Positions 16,256 to 25,261 are shown, counted from the stretch's first letter. The stretch is 64,000 nucleotides of DNA from Geomonas sp. RF6 (GCF_021044625.1 NZ_CP087999.1:4361001-4425000); one strand, 5' to 3'. Program-made: numbers and translations. The notes: generated from the letters alone by a model not told the origin.

Positions 16256-17076
16256 CAGGGATTCTTACCGCTGAGCAGGTGGAACGCTTCAGGGAAGAGG
16301 TGTACAGCCACTACCGCCAGTTCGGGCGGAAGCTCCCGTGGCGCGAGACGCACGACCCGTACGCGGTGCTCGTTTCCGAACTGATGCTGCAGCAGACCCA
16401 GGTGCAGCGGGTAGTGCCGAAATACGCCGATTTTCTGGCGAGCTTCCCCTCCTTCCGCGATCTGGCGCTCGCTCCCCTCTCGGAGGTCCTCTCCCGGTGG
16501 CAGGGGCTCGGGTACAACCGGCGCGCCCTTTTTCTGCAGCGCTGTGCCGGGGAGGTGATGGAGCGCTTTGACGGGGAGCTTCCGGCGGATGTGGAGCTTC
16601 TCGAAACCCTTCCGGGGATCGGTCAATACACCGCCCGCGCCGTCGCCGCCTTTGCCTTTGGGGAGCCGACCGTTTTCATCGAGACAAACATACGCGCCCT
16701 CTTTCTGCACCGATTCTTTCCCGACAGTGAGGCGGTTCCCGACCGCGCCATCCTCCCGCTCGTCGCACAGACCGTGGACCGCATCGATCCCCGGCACTGG
16801 TACTACGCCCTCATGGATGCAGGTGCGCTGCTGAAGAGGGAGGTGGCAAATCCCGGGCGCAGGAGCGCCCACCACACCAGACAGTCCCCCTTTTGCGGCT
16901 CCAATCGCGAGCAGCGAAGCTGGATCCTGAAGGCGCTCCTCGCCGATCCCGGCAGCACTGCCGAGAAGCTTCTCCTCGCCCTTCCTCTCGAGCCCGATTC
17001 CCTCCTCAAAAACCTGCACCAGCTGCAGCGGGAAGGGTTCCTGAGAGAGGAGCGGGGCGGCTTTCACATCGCCTGA
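16252..17076 (+). CDS. MutY-like HhH-GPD DNA glycosylase without Fe-S cluster motif
   Basis: 274 residues from a GTG that overlaps the Smr stop. The N-terminal catalytic helix SELMLQQTQVQRV matches MutY, including the catalytic Glu. The helix-hairpin-helix LPGIGQYTARAVAAFAFG is present. At the catalytic Asp position of the HhH-GPD family there is E144 (FIETNIRA). The four-cysteine [4Fe-4S] motif after the domain is missing, with only one Cys in SPFCGS. No NUDIX-like C-terminal domain is present; instead ~70 residues look like a winged helix. It may be a variant adenine glycosylase or have a different lesion specificity. Confidence 0.78.
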   Translation: MTGILTAEQVERFREEVYSHYRQFGRKLPWRETHDPYAVLVSELMLQQTQVQRVVPKYADFLASFPSFRDLALAPLSEVLSRWQGLGYNRRALFLQRCAGEVMERFDGELPADVELLETLPGIGQYTARAVAAFAFGEPTVFIETNIRALFLHRFFPDSEAVPDRAILPLVAQTVDRIDPRHWYYALMDAGALLKREVANPGRRSAHHTRQSPFCGSNREQRSWILKALLADPGSTAEKLLLALPLEPDSLLKNLHQLQREGFLREERGGFHIA

Positions 17077-17366
17077 CGCACCCGCTCGTTCCTTCCTTTT
17101 TATCCACCCGCCGTATCTTTTTTTTATACACCTCAACGGATCGCCCGAAGGTACCGGAATAACGGACGAAACGTCTCCCGAGAGAGCACGCCGGCGGCGA
17201 GCTACCGCCATTTTCGTATATTTCCGCTATACAATACAACCATTCTTGTAGACGCTATAATGCTCAAAAGTGCCGGAATTACAGGTATTTAAACGTATAC
17301 CGCACGGCCGTAAAAGTGGCTTTCCTGTTGCACCTTCAAAGGTATGGAAGACAACAGGAGGATGCC

Positions 17367-17588
17367 ATGAAAACACTCGCCAAAGCGACCCTGGCAACTG
17401 CCGTTGCAGCAACTCCCGCCAACGCAGCAGGCGGCTCCACCGGTGGCAGCCCGATGCTGATCGCCGCCTTTTGCGGTTTTGTCGCCCTCATCATCGCCTT
17501 TCAGTTCGTCCCGGCCGTGGTACTTCTCGGGGGGATGTTGAAGGGGCTTTTTTCCGCCCGAAAGGAGGGGAGAGAGGCGAAGAGCTGA
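17367..17588 (+). CDS. Small membrane protein A of a paralogous pair flanking a receiver gene
   Basis: 73 residues: a signal-peptide-like start (TLAKATLATAVAATPANAA), a short Gly/Ser linker, one membrane segment (AAFCGFVALIIAFQFVPAVV) and a basic tail. An AGGAGG site precedes the ATG at 17367. The same AF-GF-ALI--Q--PAV pattern occurs in the 78-residue protein at 18028, so the two are paralogues. Between them lies a receiver-domain gene 40 bases downstream. No family function is known to me. They may be subunits of a small membrane assembly or regulators. Confidence 0.72.
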   Translation: MKTLAKATLATAVAATPANAAGGSTGGSPMLIAAFCGFVALIIAFQFVPAVVLLGGMLKGLFSARKEGREAKS

Positions 17589-17628
17589 TCGTGCCTGCGG
17601 GCGCATTCCCGCCGCATGTGGAGGCCAT

Positions 17629-18009
17629 ATGACCAATGTGCTGGTGGTGGATAAAGACCAGAGCGCCAGGAAGATGCTGGCGGAACTCCTCACCGAGGAA
17701 GGATACGAGGTCAGCGTCACCGGGTCGGCTGCGCAGGCGCTCTACCTCGTTCTCAAGAAACGCGCACAGGTCGTCCTGCTCGGGGAGGAGTTCGACGATG
17801 CCGGCATTGCCGAGCTCGTCCCGATACTGAAGCAGCTGAACAAGGAGATGAGCATCATCCTCGTCTCCGACGATCTCCCCCTCGCGCTGGTTCGCAAGGT
17901 GCGCAAGGAGGGGATCTTCTACCACGTCCTGAAGCCTTTCGGGCGTGACGAGATCAGGCAGGCGGTAAAATGCGCCTTTGCAAATAAGGGTTTCTGTTCA
18001 GCCTTTTAA
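17629..18009 (+). CDS. Receiver-domain protein lacking the phosphoacceptor Asp
   Basis: 126 residues with a full receiver fold (VLVVDKD, VTGSAAQAL, VVLLGEEFDDAG, IILVSDD, LKPFGRDEI). The phosphoacceptor position is Gly (G52, LLGEEF where LLDxxM is usual). D8 and D10, S80 and K102 remain. It therefore cannot be phosphorylated in the normal way and is probably a protein-protein interaction or atypical receiver. It sits between two paralogous small membrane protein genes, 18 bases before the second, so it probably works with them. Confidence 0.82.
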   Translation: MTNVLVVDKDQSARKMLAELLTEEGYEVSVTGSAAQALYLVLKKRAQVVLLGEEFDDAGIAELVPILKQLNKEMSIILVSDDLPLALVRKVRKEGIFYHVLKPFGRDEIRQAVKCAFANKGFCSAF

Positions 18010-18027
18010 CGCGAAAGGGAGGGTGCC

Positions 18028-18264
18028 ATGAAAAGAGCAATTCCATTCGGCGTAGTTTTCGGAACGGTAGCCAATGCCTATGCGGCAGCGGAACCGGATG
18101 ATGGGAGCGGTATCTTTGTGTGGGCTTTTCTCGGTTTCTGCGCCCTGATCATCGTCGTGCAGGTCATCCCGGCGGTCCTGGTCATGTTCGGAATCGCGAA
18201 GGGGATTGCCGGTAAACCGCAGCCCGTTGAGGAAAAGACGACGACCACCATGGGCTCCGAATAG
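18028..18264 (+). CDS. Small membrane protein B of the paralogous pair
   Basis: 78 residues. It has a hydrophobic start (AIPFGVVFGTVANAYAAA, possibly a cleaved signal), an acidic DDGSG linker, one membrane helix (WAFLGFCALIIVVQVIPAVL) and a Thr/Glu tail. It is similar to the 73-residue protein at 17367 over the membrane helix. The GGGAGG site upstream of the ATG is good. It ends ~27 bases before a strong terminator, so the three genes form one transcription unit. Confidence 0.72.
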   Translation: MKRAIPFGVVFGTVANAYAAAEPDDGSGIFVWAFLGFCALIIVVQVIPAVLVMFGIAKGIAGKPQPVEEKTTTTMGSE

Positions 18265-18291
18265 GATCCGGCAACGTTCATCAGATACCAC

Positions 18292-18325
18292 AGAGGTCTC
18301 CACAGAGGGAGGCCTCTTTTTTTTT
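18292..18325 (+). terminator. Intrinsic terminator of the small membrane protein/receiver operon
   Basis: AGAGG and CTCC pair with GGAG and CCTCT (one-base mismatch in the stem), followed by nine T residues. Confidence 0.85.
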
Positions 18326-18667
18326 ACCCGCCCTCAAACTATTTTACGCGGCGCCGTCTCTCGGTGTTGATGCCTAAAAAGTAGCCACGCCCCATCCCGC
18401 TGTGCTCATTAAATATCCTCCTGCATAAAATCCTCGCGACTTTCTCCTTCTAACCCCTCAAAAGAGCAACTCTTTTTCTCTGAAGCTACAGATGGCATGT
18501 GTCGTGCTATCCCCGGATAACTGTTTCAACAGGCAAGGGGCCTTACAGTGAGCGGTAAAGGTGTCTTTGTTGAGTCATAGCCGAAAGGAGGGCTGGTCGT
18601 AGTAGGTAGGAAAGGAGTCGATGTGAAAAGAAACGCCTTATTCAATCCCATTACAAAGGAGTAAGAG
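18326..18667. other. Intergenic region upstream of the outer-membrane protein gene
   Basis: No gene is seen. At 18493-18508 the sequence TGGCATGTGTCGTGCT has the GG-N10-GC spacing of a sigma-54 promoter but deviates from consensus at -12. If used, it leaves a ~150-base leader before the gene at 18668. An AAGGAG lies just before that start. Confidence 0.35.
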
Positions 18668-19474
18668 ATGACAAAAATCGCTAGAATTCTGGGCTTGGCA
18701 ATGACACTTTCCCTGGCAGCAGCAGGTTCCGCCCTGGCAACGCCGTCAACGCAGATCTGGATTCCTTCCACCGACGTGCAGCCCTTCAAGGTCGCTCACC
18801 TGGGGATCGACAACTACTTCAGGGCCTCCGCCACCCCGAAGATGGCCGGCAACACCGGCACCCGGGATGCCAATACGATGGACATAGGCGCGACGGTGGG
18901 GGTCCTCCCTTTTGAAAAGATCCAGATGGAGATCGGTTTCGACTACCTCGTCATCGCCAGCGCCCCGAATGACAACCATCCCTGGAGCGGGAACTTTAAG
19001 CTCGGCACCCCGGAAGATTCACTCTTCAAAGGCTCCCCCGCACTCGCCGCGGGTATGTACAACGTCGGCCCTTCCCAGAGGAAAGACATTGCAGGTGGCG
19101 TCGTGGCAGGGCAGAACATCGCCTACGGCCTGGTGGCGAAAACGATCCCCGCAATCGGCGCGATCCCTTCCCTCGGCAGGCTCTCCGCCGGTTACTTCAG
19201 CGGCTCCGAGCGTGCCCTCGTCTCCAACGCCGGCGCTCCTTCCAACGACGGCGTGCTCCTCTCCTGGGACCGGACCATGAGCGAGATCTCGGACAAGCTG
19301 TGGCTCGCGGTCGACTACCAGGGCGGCCACAGCGCCATGGGAGCCCTCAACATCGGCGCGTCCTGGGCATTTGCGAAGAACGTTTCCGTGATCTTTGGCT
19401 ACGACATCTACAACAGGAAAGAGGCGGCGGGGAACAACACCTTCACGACGCAGCTCGACATCAACTTCCCGTAG
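18668..19474 (+). CDS. Outer-membrane/periplasmic beta-rich protein, unknown function
   Basis: 268 residues with a cleavable signal peptide (ARILGLAMTLSLAAAGSALA). The mature part alternates short amphipathic strands with Gly/Asn turns, e.g. DIGATVGVLPFEKIQMEIGFDYLV and KNVSVIFGYDIYNR shown here in parts, and ends in a strand finishing with Phe-Pro (TQLDINFP). This is the pattern of a small outer-membrane beta-barrel. No transporter family can be named. The ATG at 18668 has a good AAAGGAG site, and a strong terminator follows. Confidence 0.7.
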   Translation: MTKIARILGLAMTLSLAAAGSALATPSTQIWIPSTDVQPFKVAHLGIDNYFRASATPKMAGNTGTRDANTMDIGATVGVLPFEKIQMEIGFDYLVIASAPNDNHPWSGNFKLGTPEDSLFKGSPALAAGMYNVGPSQRKDIAGGVVAGQNIAYGLVAKTIPAIGAIPSLGRLSAGYFSGSERALVSNAGAPSNDGVLLSWDRTMSEISDKLWLAVDYQGGHSAMGALNIGASWAFAKNVSVIFGYDIYNRKEAAGNNTFTTQLDINFP

Positions 19475-19501
19475 TCATCTCTTCCCTTTGATGCAATCAG
19501 T

Positions 19502-19532
19502 GGGGGGCTCCGTCGAGCCCCCCTTCTTTTTT
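19502..19532 (+). terminator. Intrinsic terminator of the outer-membrane protein gene
   Basis: GGGGGGCTC/GAGCCCCCC stem with a four-base loop and a T-rich tail (TTCTTTTTT). Confidence 0.9.
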
Positions 19533-19560
19533 GTGTGAGGCAAATCGGGGTGTTGTAGTT

Positions 19561-19760
19561 GTAGGGCCGGGATAAGCCGCAGGCGTTTTCGGCATAGGTA
19601 CAACCGCGGACGGAGTTGCCGGAAACGCTTCCCTTATTCCGGCCTACATTCTGTCAGGTGCATGGAGGTGTTGTAGGCCGGGATAAGCCGCAGGCGTTCC
19701 CGGCATAGGTACAACCACGGACGGAGCTGCCGGAAACGCTTCGCTTATTCCGGCCTACAT
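19561..19760. repeat. REP-like inverted pairs, GTAGGCCGGGATAAGCCGCAGG family (two modules)
   Basis: Two ~88-base modules (19561-19648 and 19673-19760). Each begins with GTAGGCCGGGATAAGCC, runs through CAGGCGTT and ends with the inverted form GGAAACGCTT...CTTATTCCGGCCTACA. The two differ by a handful of bases. The arrangement resembles enterobacterial REP/BIME elements. Related copies are at 25262-25343 and, as a tandem array, at 35941-36300. The elements fill the gap between the outer-membrane protein and hemerythrin genes. Confidence 0.85.
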
Positions 19761-19812
19761 CGATGGTGCGCAGGGGAGGGAGGTCGTCACAACCATGTGA
19801 CGGCAGCCTGTA

Positions 19813-20214
19813 CTACTCTTTTGCGAGGAACTCGGCGAAATCCATGTCCGACCTGCTTATGTGCTCCAGGAGCCATTTCACCATCGTCTTGTTTGTGAGG
19901 ATGACCAAAGAGAGGGTGGCCCCCTCCTCGGAAACCTGCTTTGTCAGACGGTCGACCTCGCTGGTAAAGCTTCTGTGCTGCGCCTTGTGCTCCTGATAGC
20001 CGGGGTAGGCATGGCTAAGTTGAAGCGCCTCCTCCGTGGCGAAGTGCGTCTTTACGTAATCCCCCAGAAAGATCAGGAGGCGCAGCACCTCCTCTTTTCC
20101 CTTCCCCTCGTTGCAACTCGTCAGCAGGAGGTTGAAACGGCTGAAGAGCTCTTTGTGCTGGGCATCAATTTCCTTCACTCCGGTGTTCAGATCGTCATTC
20201 CACTCGATGGACAT
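19813..20214 (-). CDS. Bacteriohemerythrin
   Basis: 133 residues, the usual single-domain size. The diiron ligand motifs are present in order: AQHKELF (HxxxE), HFATEE, HKAQHRSF and the C-terminal HISRSD. It binds O2 reversibly at a di-iron site in the cytoplasm and may act in oxygen storage, sensing or delivery, common in microaerophilic and anaerobic bacteria. The ATG at 20214 is chosen over a GTG at 20217 because it is six bases from a GGAAGGAG site. Confidence 0.93.
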   Translation of the reverse strand: MSIEWNDDLNTGVKEIDAQHKELFSRFNLLLTSCNEGKGKEEVLRLLIFLGDYVKTHFATEEALQLSHAYPGYQEHKAQHRSFTSEVDRLTKQVSEEGATLSLVILTNKTMVKWLLEHISRSDMDFAEFLAKE

Positions 20215-20498
20215 CACATTCTCCTTCCAAGTCCTTGCTTCTCGCGTGCTTTTTCAGGTTCCGCACCTGAAGCCTTCCGGCACGGTGTCACTGCGTCGAG
20301 GCCGTCCTGGCATCTTTACGTCGGTTGCCGTGGACTTTCTCACCGCTTCAGGTTTATAATCACTCCTCGGTTCTCCGGCTCCGCTCTTTACTCTTTTTTG
20401 AGGTCGGTGTAAATGGAAAAAGTATTCGCGCTTTCAGTCGACGAATCGTCCTTTGCATCGTGAGTGCAGCCGGGAACATTTTCGCACCAGGGGGTTTC

Positions 20499-21296
20499 AT
20501 GAGTCAGTTGGAACAGATCGCAGAGTGTCTGGAAAAGCTGCAGGGAGAGGCATATCTCCAGTTGAAGGAGGGGCCGCTGAAGGAGACCCTCCTCAATGCG
20601 GCTGCGGAGGAGGACCCGTCTGTCGCGCAGGCGGCTGAATTTGAGGTTGTCCTCGCTGCCCGCGAAGGGGACGGGGTGCCCCTTGTGGCTCTGCGTTTCG
20701 GGAGGGAAGGGGAAATGCGCCGCTGCGAGGTCGCCGCGTCCGACTTGCAAAGCGAAGCGCTGGACGAGATCTCCTCGCAACTTGGCCATCTTGCCGAGCG
20801 TGAGGAGGGAGTGGCTGTTGCCGCTTCCCCCGAGGAAGAAGAGGGGGAGGACACCTTCGGGATCGTCGCCGCTGCAAACCGCCTGCGCGTCTCCGCCGCC
20901 TGGCTTAAAAGCGTCGTCCCGTGCACCTATTACACCTACGAAGAGATAGACGGCAGGAAGAAGATAAAGGAATACTTCTGGTCGAGGGAACTGATCCGCA
21001 TTCTCCATCAGCTGCGCTCCAAAAAAGCCGCTCCGCAGGAGGTGGAATTCATAGCCCAGCACTGCTGCGAGGGGGATATCGCCTGGTCCAGGGAGATCAT
21101 CGGGCGCCTCAAATCGTACAGCAGGGGAGAGGGGAATCAGCAAAAGGCACAGCAGCCTCAAAGAAACCCGCAGCAACAGAAGGCGCAGCAGCCGCAGAAA
21201 TCCCAGCAGAACAAGCCCGCGCAGCACCCGGCGAAACCGAACCCGCGCCCCCGAAACGACGGGGAGAGGGGGCGAAAGCCCGCTCGCAGCCAGTAG
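20499..21296 (+). CDS. Hypothetical protein with Gln/Pro-rich tail
   Basis: 265 residues, no family recognised. Residues 1-125 are acidic and mixed alpha/beta. Residues ~130-205 (IVAAANRLRVSAAWLKSV, YYTYEEIDGRKKIKEYFW, ELIRILHQLRSKK) look like a helical DNA- or protein-binding domain. The last 55 residues are low-complexity Q/K/P repeats (QQKAQQPQ, three times) ending in a basic RGRKPARSQ. The ATG at 20499 starts at SQLEQIAECL after a GGGGG stretch; an upstream in-frame ATG at 20325 adds sequence without support. The basic tail suggests nucleic-acid binding. Confidence 0.6.
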   Translation: MSQLEQIAECLEKLQGEAYLQLKEGPLKETLLNAAAEEDPSVAQAAEFEVVLAAREGDGVPLVALRFGREGEMRRCEVAASDLQSEALDEISSQLGHLAEREEGVAVAASPEEEEGEDTFGIVAAANRLRVSAAWLKSVVPCTYYTYEEIDGRKKIKEYFWSRELIRILHQLRSKKAAPQEVEFIAQHCCEGDIAWSREIIGRLKSYSRGEGNQQKAQQPQRNPQQQKAQQPQKSQQNKPAQHPAKPNPRPRNDGERGRKPARSQ

Positions 21297-21484
21297 GGGA
21301 ATGGAAAAAATCGCCTCAGGCCGTTCCGCTTCGCCAGCTCCTAGTTGCTTATAATTAGAAAAGATGATAATGATGTCCTCCTGATCGAGCCGGCGAGCGT
21401 CCGGACCCCGCTCGCTACCGGGGTCGCGGGCCGGCCCCGGGCCTCTACTGCTACCGTGCCAAACGATACTTCTCCGGAGTACCC

Positions 21485-22411
21485 ATGCCCAGCAGCGTTT
21501 TGGTGATAGACGATTCTCAACTGATTCGGGAGCAGGTTGTCTGCACCCTGAGGAGCGAGGGGCTATTCGACCAATACCGGGTGGCCCACGACGGGCTGGA
21601 AGGGTTCAAGTCCCTCGTCGAGGGGGGGAGCGATCTCGTCATTTGCGACGTGGAGATGCCGCGCATGAACGGCTTCAAGTTCCTGCAGCTGGTGAACTCC
21701 CGCCCGGAGCTCTCCGACATCCCGATCATCATGTTGACCGTCGCCATGGATCCACAGTCGAAGATCCGCGGTCTCAACGAGGGGGCGAGCGACTACGTCA
21801 CAAAGCCGTTTGACGCAGGCGAGCTGGTGGCGCGGGTCCGCGTCCAGATGAAGATAAAGTCCCTCCAGGACGAGCTGAAGAGGGCGAACGCCCTCCTGAA
21901 GGAGCTCAACAACCTCGATCACCTCACCAACCTGTACAACCGCCGCTACCTTACCGAGGTGCTGGAAAAGGAGTTCGTGCGGGTGAAGCGCAGCAGCCAG
22001 GAGCTGACGCTGGTGATACTGGACATCGACCGCTTCAAAAAGATAAACGACACCTACGGACACCAGTGCGGCGACGCCGTCCTTGCGGAGATCGCGGCGG
22101 TCACGAAAGCGTCGCTGCGCACCTACGACATCGCTGCCCGCTACGGCGGCGAGGAGTTCGTGCTCCTTTTGCCCTCGACCTCCCTCTCCGACGGGGTGGT
22201 AGTTGCCGAGCGTCTGCGTCAGGCGGTGCAGGCAATCTCGTGGCCCGCGCCGATGCGGGACCTCGCGGTGACGGTCAGCCTCGGGGTGGCGACTTACCCT
22301 TCGCCGCTGGTGGACGGTGTGGAGTCCCTGTTCCGGCACGCCGACGAGGCGCTGTACCGGGCGAAGATCGGTGGGCGCAATCGCGTCGAGGCGATGCTCG
22401 TCCCCCGCTAG
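21485..22411 (+). CDS. Response regulator with diguanylate cyclase (GGDEF) output
   Basis: 308 residues. The receiver (1-125) has D9/D10, phosphoacceptor D55, T85 and K107. The GGDEF domain (~140-305) has an active GGEEF motif (221-225) and the inhibitory RxxD site (RTYD, 212-215) five residues before it. It should make c-di-GMP from two GTP upon phosphorylation, with product feedback, like PleD/WspR-type proteins. No kinase gene is adjacent. The PilZ protein at 3880 is a possible effector in the same window. Confidence 0.94.
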   Translation: MPSSVLVIDDSQLIREQVVCTLRSEGLFDQYRVAHDGLEGFKSLVEGGSDLVICDVEMPRMNGFKFLQLVNSRPELSDIPIIMLTVAMDPQSKIRGLNEGASDYVTKPFDAGELVARVRVQMKIKSLQDELKRANALLKELNNLDHLTNLYNRRYLTEVLEKEFVRVKRSSQELTLVILDIDRFKKINDTYGHQCGDAVLAEIAAVTKASLRTYDIAARYGGEEFVLLLPSTSLSDGVVVAERLRQAVQAISWPAPMRDLAVTVSLGVATYPSPLVDGVESLFRHADEALYRAKIGGRNRVEAMLVPR

Positions 22412-22629
22412 CTTCACCCGAAATCCCCTCTTTTTACCCCCTCAGGTAAACCCTTCTCTCATGCGATCCCGGCGCTGCTGCCCCCCTCCCGGAGCGGTCG
22501 CCGCGCCAGATTTCCCATTGCAAAAACCCCAGCAAACCTTAGTATTTATTATGGTTTAGTAATTGCAGCACCCTGCTAGAATAACCGTCGACGGTTGAAC
22601 CACAGAGCCGCAGAAAAGGAGACTGGACG

Positions 22630-25191
22630 ATGCAGAGCATCAAGCAGCGGAAGAAGGTCGTGTACAGCCCGGGACTCACCGAGCTGCCGCCTCTGCCGAT
22701 GGACGTGCCGGGACTCAAGGAAGGGTTCCGGCATCACTATACCTGCCACCTGGGGCGAGACAAGTACTGCAGGTCCCCCCGTTACTACTATAAGGCGCTC
22801 GCCTTCACCATTCGTGAGAGGCTCATGGAGCGCTGGAACAATACCCGTTACGCCTATCTCGATGCCGACTGCAAGCACGGCTACTATCTCTCCCTCGAAT
22901 TTCTCATGGGGCGGGCGCTGGGGAATGCCCTGCTGAACCTCGGCATTACGGACGAGGCGTCGAGGGCCCTTCTGGAACTCGGCCTGAAACTCGAGGACCT
23001 TTCCGCCGAGGAGATCGATGCGGGGCTCGGAAACGGTGGTCTCGGGAGGCTGGCAGCCTGCTTCCTGGACAGCTGCGCGACGCTGGAGCTCCCGGTCATG
23101 GGGTACGGGATCCGCTACGAGTACGGCATGTTCCGCCAGCGCATCGTGGACGGCAGGCAGGTCGAGGAGCCTGACCACTGGCTGCGCGACGGCAACCCCT
23201 GGGAGGTGGAGCGCCCCGAGTACACCCAGCGCATCAGCTTCGGCGGGCGTTGCGAAAGCTTCCGCACCGAGAGCGGAGAGACCTCCTACCGCTGGGCCGA
23301 CACCCGCGACGTTCTTGCGGTTCCGTACGACATCCCCATTCCCGGCTACCGCAACGGCACGGTGAACACGCTCCGGCTCTGGAAGGCGGCGGCGACCGAT
23401 GTATTCGACCTCGACGAATTCAACGCGGGAAGTTACACCGAAAGCGTCGCAACGAAGAACGAGGCGGAAAACATCACCATGGTCCTCTACCCGAACGACG
23501 CCAGCGAAAACGGGAAGGCCCTCCGTCTGCGCCAGCAGTACTTCCTCGCGTCGGCGAGCCTGCAGGACGTCGTCGCCCGCTGGAAGGCGCACAAGGAGGA
23601 TTTCGCGGACTTCGCAGAGAAGAACTGCTTCCAGCTGAACGACACCCACCCGAGCTGCGCCGTGCCGGAGCTCATGCGCATCCTCATGGACGAGAATGGT
23701 CTTGGGTGGGACGAGGCGTGGGGAATCACCACCCGCACCATGGCGTACACGAACCATACGCTCCTTCCCGAAGCGCTGGAGCGGTGGCCGCTGCCGATGT
23801 TTCAGCAGCTCCTCCCCCGTTCCCTGGAGATAGTGCTGGAGATCAACGCCCGCTTCCTGAAAGAGGTAGCGAAGCGCTGGCCGGGGGACAGCGACCGGCT
23901 GCGACGGATGTCCATAATCGAGGAAGGGGAGCCGCAGCAGGTGCGCATGGCGTACCTCGCGATCGTGGGGAGCTTTTCCGTGAACGGCGTCGCGGCGCTG
24001 CACTCCCATCTCCTCTCCGAGGGGCTTTTCCGCGATTTCTACGAGTTCTGGCCCGAGAAGTTCAACAACAAGACGAACGGTGTGACGCCGCGCCGCTGGC
24101 TTGCCTGGTGCAACCCCGGATTGAACAGACTCATCACTGATACCATCGGGAACGGCTGGGTGGCCGACCTTGGGCGCATAAGGGAGCTCGCCCCATATGC
24201 GGACGACCCGGCTTTCCGCGAGCGCTGGCACAGCGTAAAGCAGGAGAACAAGGCGCGGCTTGCGTCCCTCGTGGAGGCGAAGTGCGGTGTCACCTTCAAC
24301 ACCGAAAGCCTCTTCGACGTGCAGGTGAAAAGGATCCACGAGTACAAGCGGCAGCTTCTGAACGTGCTGCACGTGATCCATCTCTACGACCGTATCAAGC
24401 GCGGTGACACGGCGGGGTGGACGAACCGCTGCGTGCTGATCGCGGGGAAGGCAGCCCCCGGCTATTACATGGCGAAGCTCATCATAAAGCTCGTGAACAA
24501 CGTGGCGAAGGTGGTAAACGACGATCCGGACGTGGGGGACCTCCTGAAGGTCGCTTTCCTCCCGAACTACCGGGTCACCGCCATGGAGTACATCTGCCCG
24601 GGGACCGATCTCTCAGAGCAGATCTCCACCGCCGGGAAAGAGGCGTCGGGCACCGGCAACATGAAGTTCATGATGAACGGCGCGCTCACCATCGGGACGC
24701 TCGACGGCGCGAACATAGAGATCCTCGAGGAGGTGGGGGAGGAGAACTTCTTCCGCTTCGGCCTCACCGCTCAGGAAGTGGAACAACTCAGGCCGAATTA
24801 TTATCCCCATGCGGTCATCGCCAGCGATCCGGACCTCGCCCGGGTGATCTGGCTCCTCCAGAGCGGCCACTTCAGCATGTTCGAGACCGGGATCTTCGAC
24901 CCCATCGTGCAGGCCATCACCTCACCCCGCGACCCCTGGATGGTGGCGGCGGACTTCCGCAGCTACGTCGAGGCTCAGAAGCGGGTCGCGGCCGCCTATC
25001 ACGACAGGGAGGGGTGGACGCGCAAGAGCATCATCAACAGCGCCTATAGCGGGAAGTTTTCCACCGACCGCACCATCGCTGAGTACAACGAGGGGATCTG
25101 GCATCTCGATCGGGTCAAAGCCGAAAGGGGGTCCCAGGAAGAGGACGCAGCAGAACACCACCTGGAGGAGCGGGAGCGCTCCTTCGGGTAG
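22630..25191 (+). CDS. glgP: Glycogen/starch/alpha-glucan phosphorylase
   Basis: 853 residues, the full length of bacterial and animal-type phosphorylases (GT35). The N-terminal YYLSLEFLMGR and NGGLGRLAACFLDS motifs and the PLP-lysine site EASGTGNMKFMMNG (K679) are intact. It removes glucose units from glycogen ends as glucose 1-phosphate in the cytoplasm. The window also encodes a debranching enzyme (61525) and the oxidative pentose phosphate enzymes, which can use the released sugar. The ATG has an AAAAGGAG site. A strong terminator follows, so it is a single gene. Confidence 0.95.
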   Translation: MQSIKQRKKVVYSPGLTELPPLPMDVPGLKEGFRHHYTCHLGRDKYCRSPRYYYKALAFTIRERLMERWNNTRYAYLDADCKHGYYLSLEFLMGRALGNALLNLGITDEASRALLELGLKLEDLSAEEIDAGLGNGGLGRLAACFLDSCATLELPVMGYGIRYEYGMFRQRIVDGRQVEEPDHWLRDGNPWEVERPEYTQRISFGGRCESFRTESGETSYRWADTRDVLAVPYDIPIPGYRNGTVNTLRLWKAAATDVFDLDEFNAGSYTESVATKNEAENITMVLYPNDASENGKALRLRQQYFLASASLQDVVARWKAHKEDFADFAEKNCFQLNDTHPSCAVPELMRILMDENGLGWDEAWGITTRTMAYTNHTLLPEALERWPLPMFQQLLPRSLEIVLEINARFLKEVAKRWPGDSDRLRRMSIIEEGEPQQVRMAYLAIVGSFSVNGVAALHSHLLSEGLFRDFYEFWPEKFNNKTNGVTPRRWLAWCNPGLNRLITDTIGNGWVADLGRIRELAPYADDPAFRERWHSVKQENKARLASLVEAKCGVTFNTESLFDVQVKRIHEYKRQLLNVLHVIHLYDRIKRGDTAGWTNRCVLIAGKAAPGYYMAKLIIKLVNNVAKVVNDDPDVGDLLKVAFLPNYRVTAMEYICPGTDLSEQISTAGKEASGTGNMKFMMNGALTIGTLDGANIEILEEVGEENFFRFGLTAQEVEQLRPNYYPHAVIASDPDLARVIWLLQSGHFSMFETGIFDPIVQAITSPRDPWMVAADFRSYVEAQKRVAAAYHDREGWTRKSIINSAYSGKFSTDRTIAEYNEGIWHLDRVKAERGSQEEDAAEHHLEERERSFG

Positions 25192-25214
25192 CATTTCCAT
25201 TCTCGAGAGAAAAG

Positions 25215-25249
25215 GGGCGGGCGCCATCACGGCGGCCCGCCCATTTTTT
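25215..25249 (+). terminator. Intrinsic terminator of glgP
   Basis: GGGCGGGCGCC pairs with GGCGGCCCGCCC (one bulge), then ATTTTTT. Confidence 0.85.
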
Positions 25250-25261
25250 ATCAGTTGTAGT

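Noticed and set aside
18493-18508. Firm sigma-54 promoter for the outer-membrane protein
   Set aside because: The GG/GC spacing fits but -12 deviates and the leader would be long; kept only as a weak possibility.
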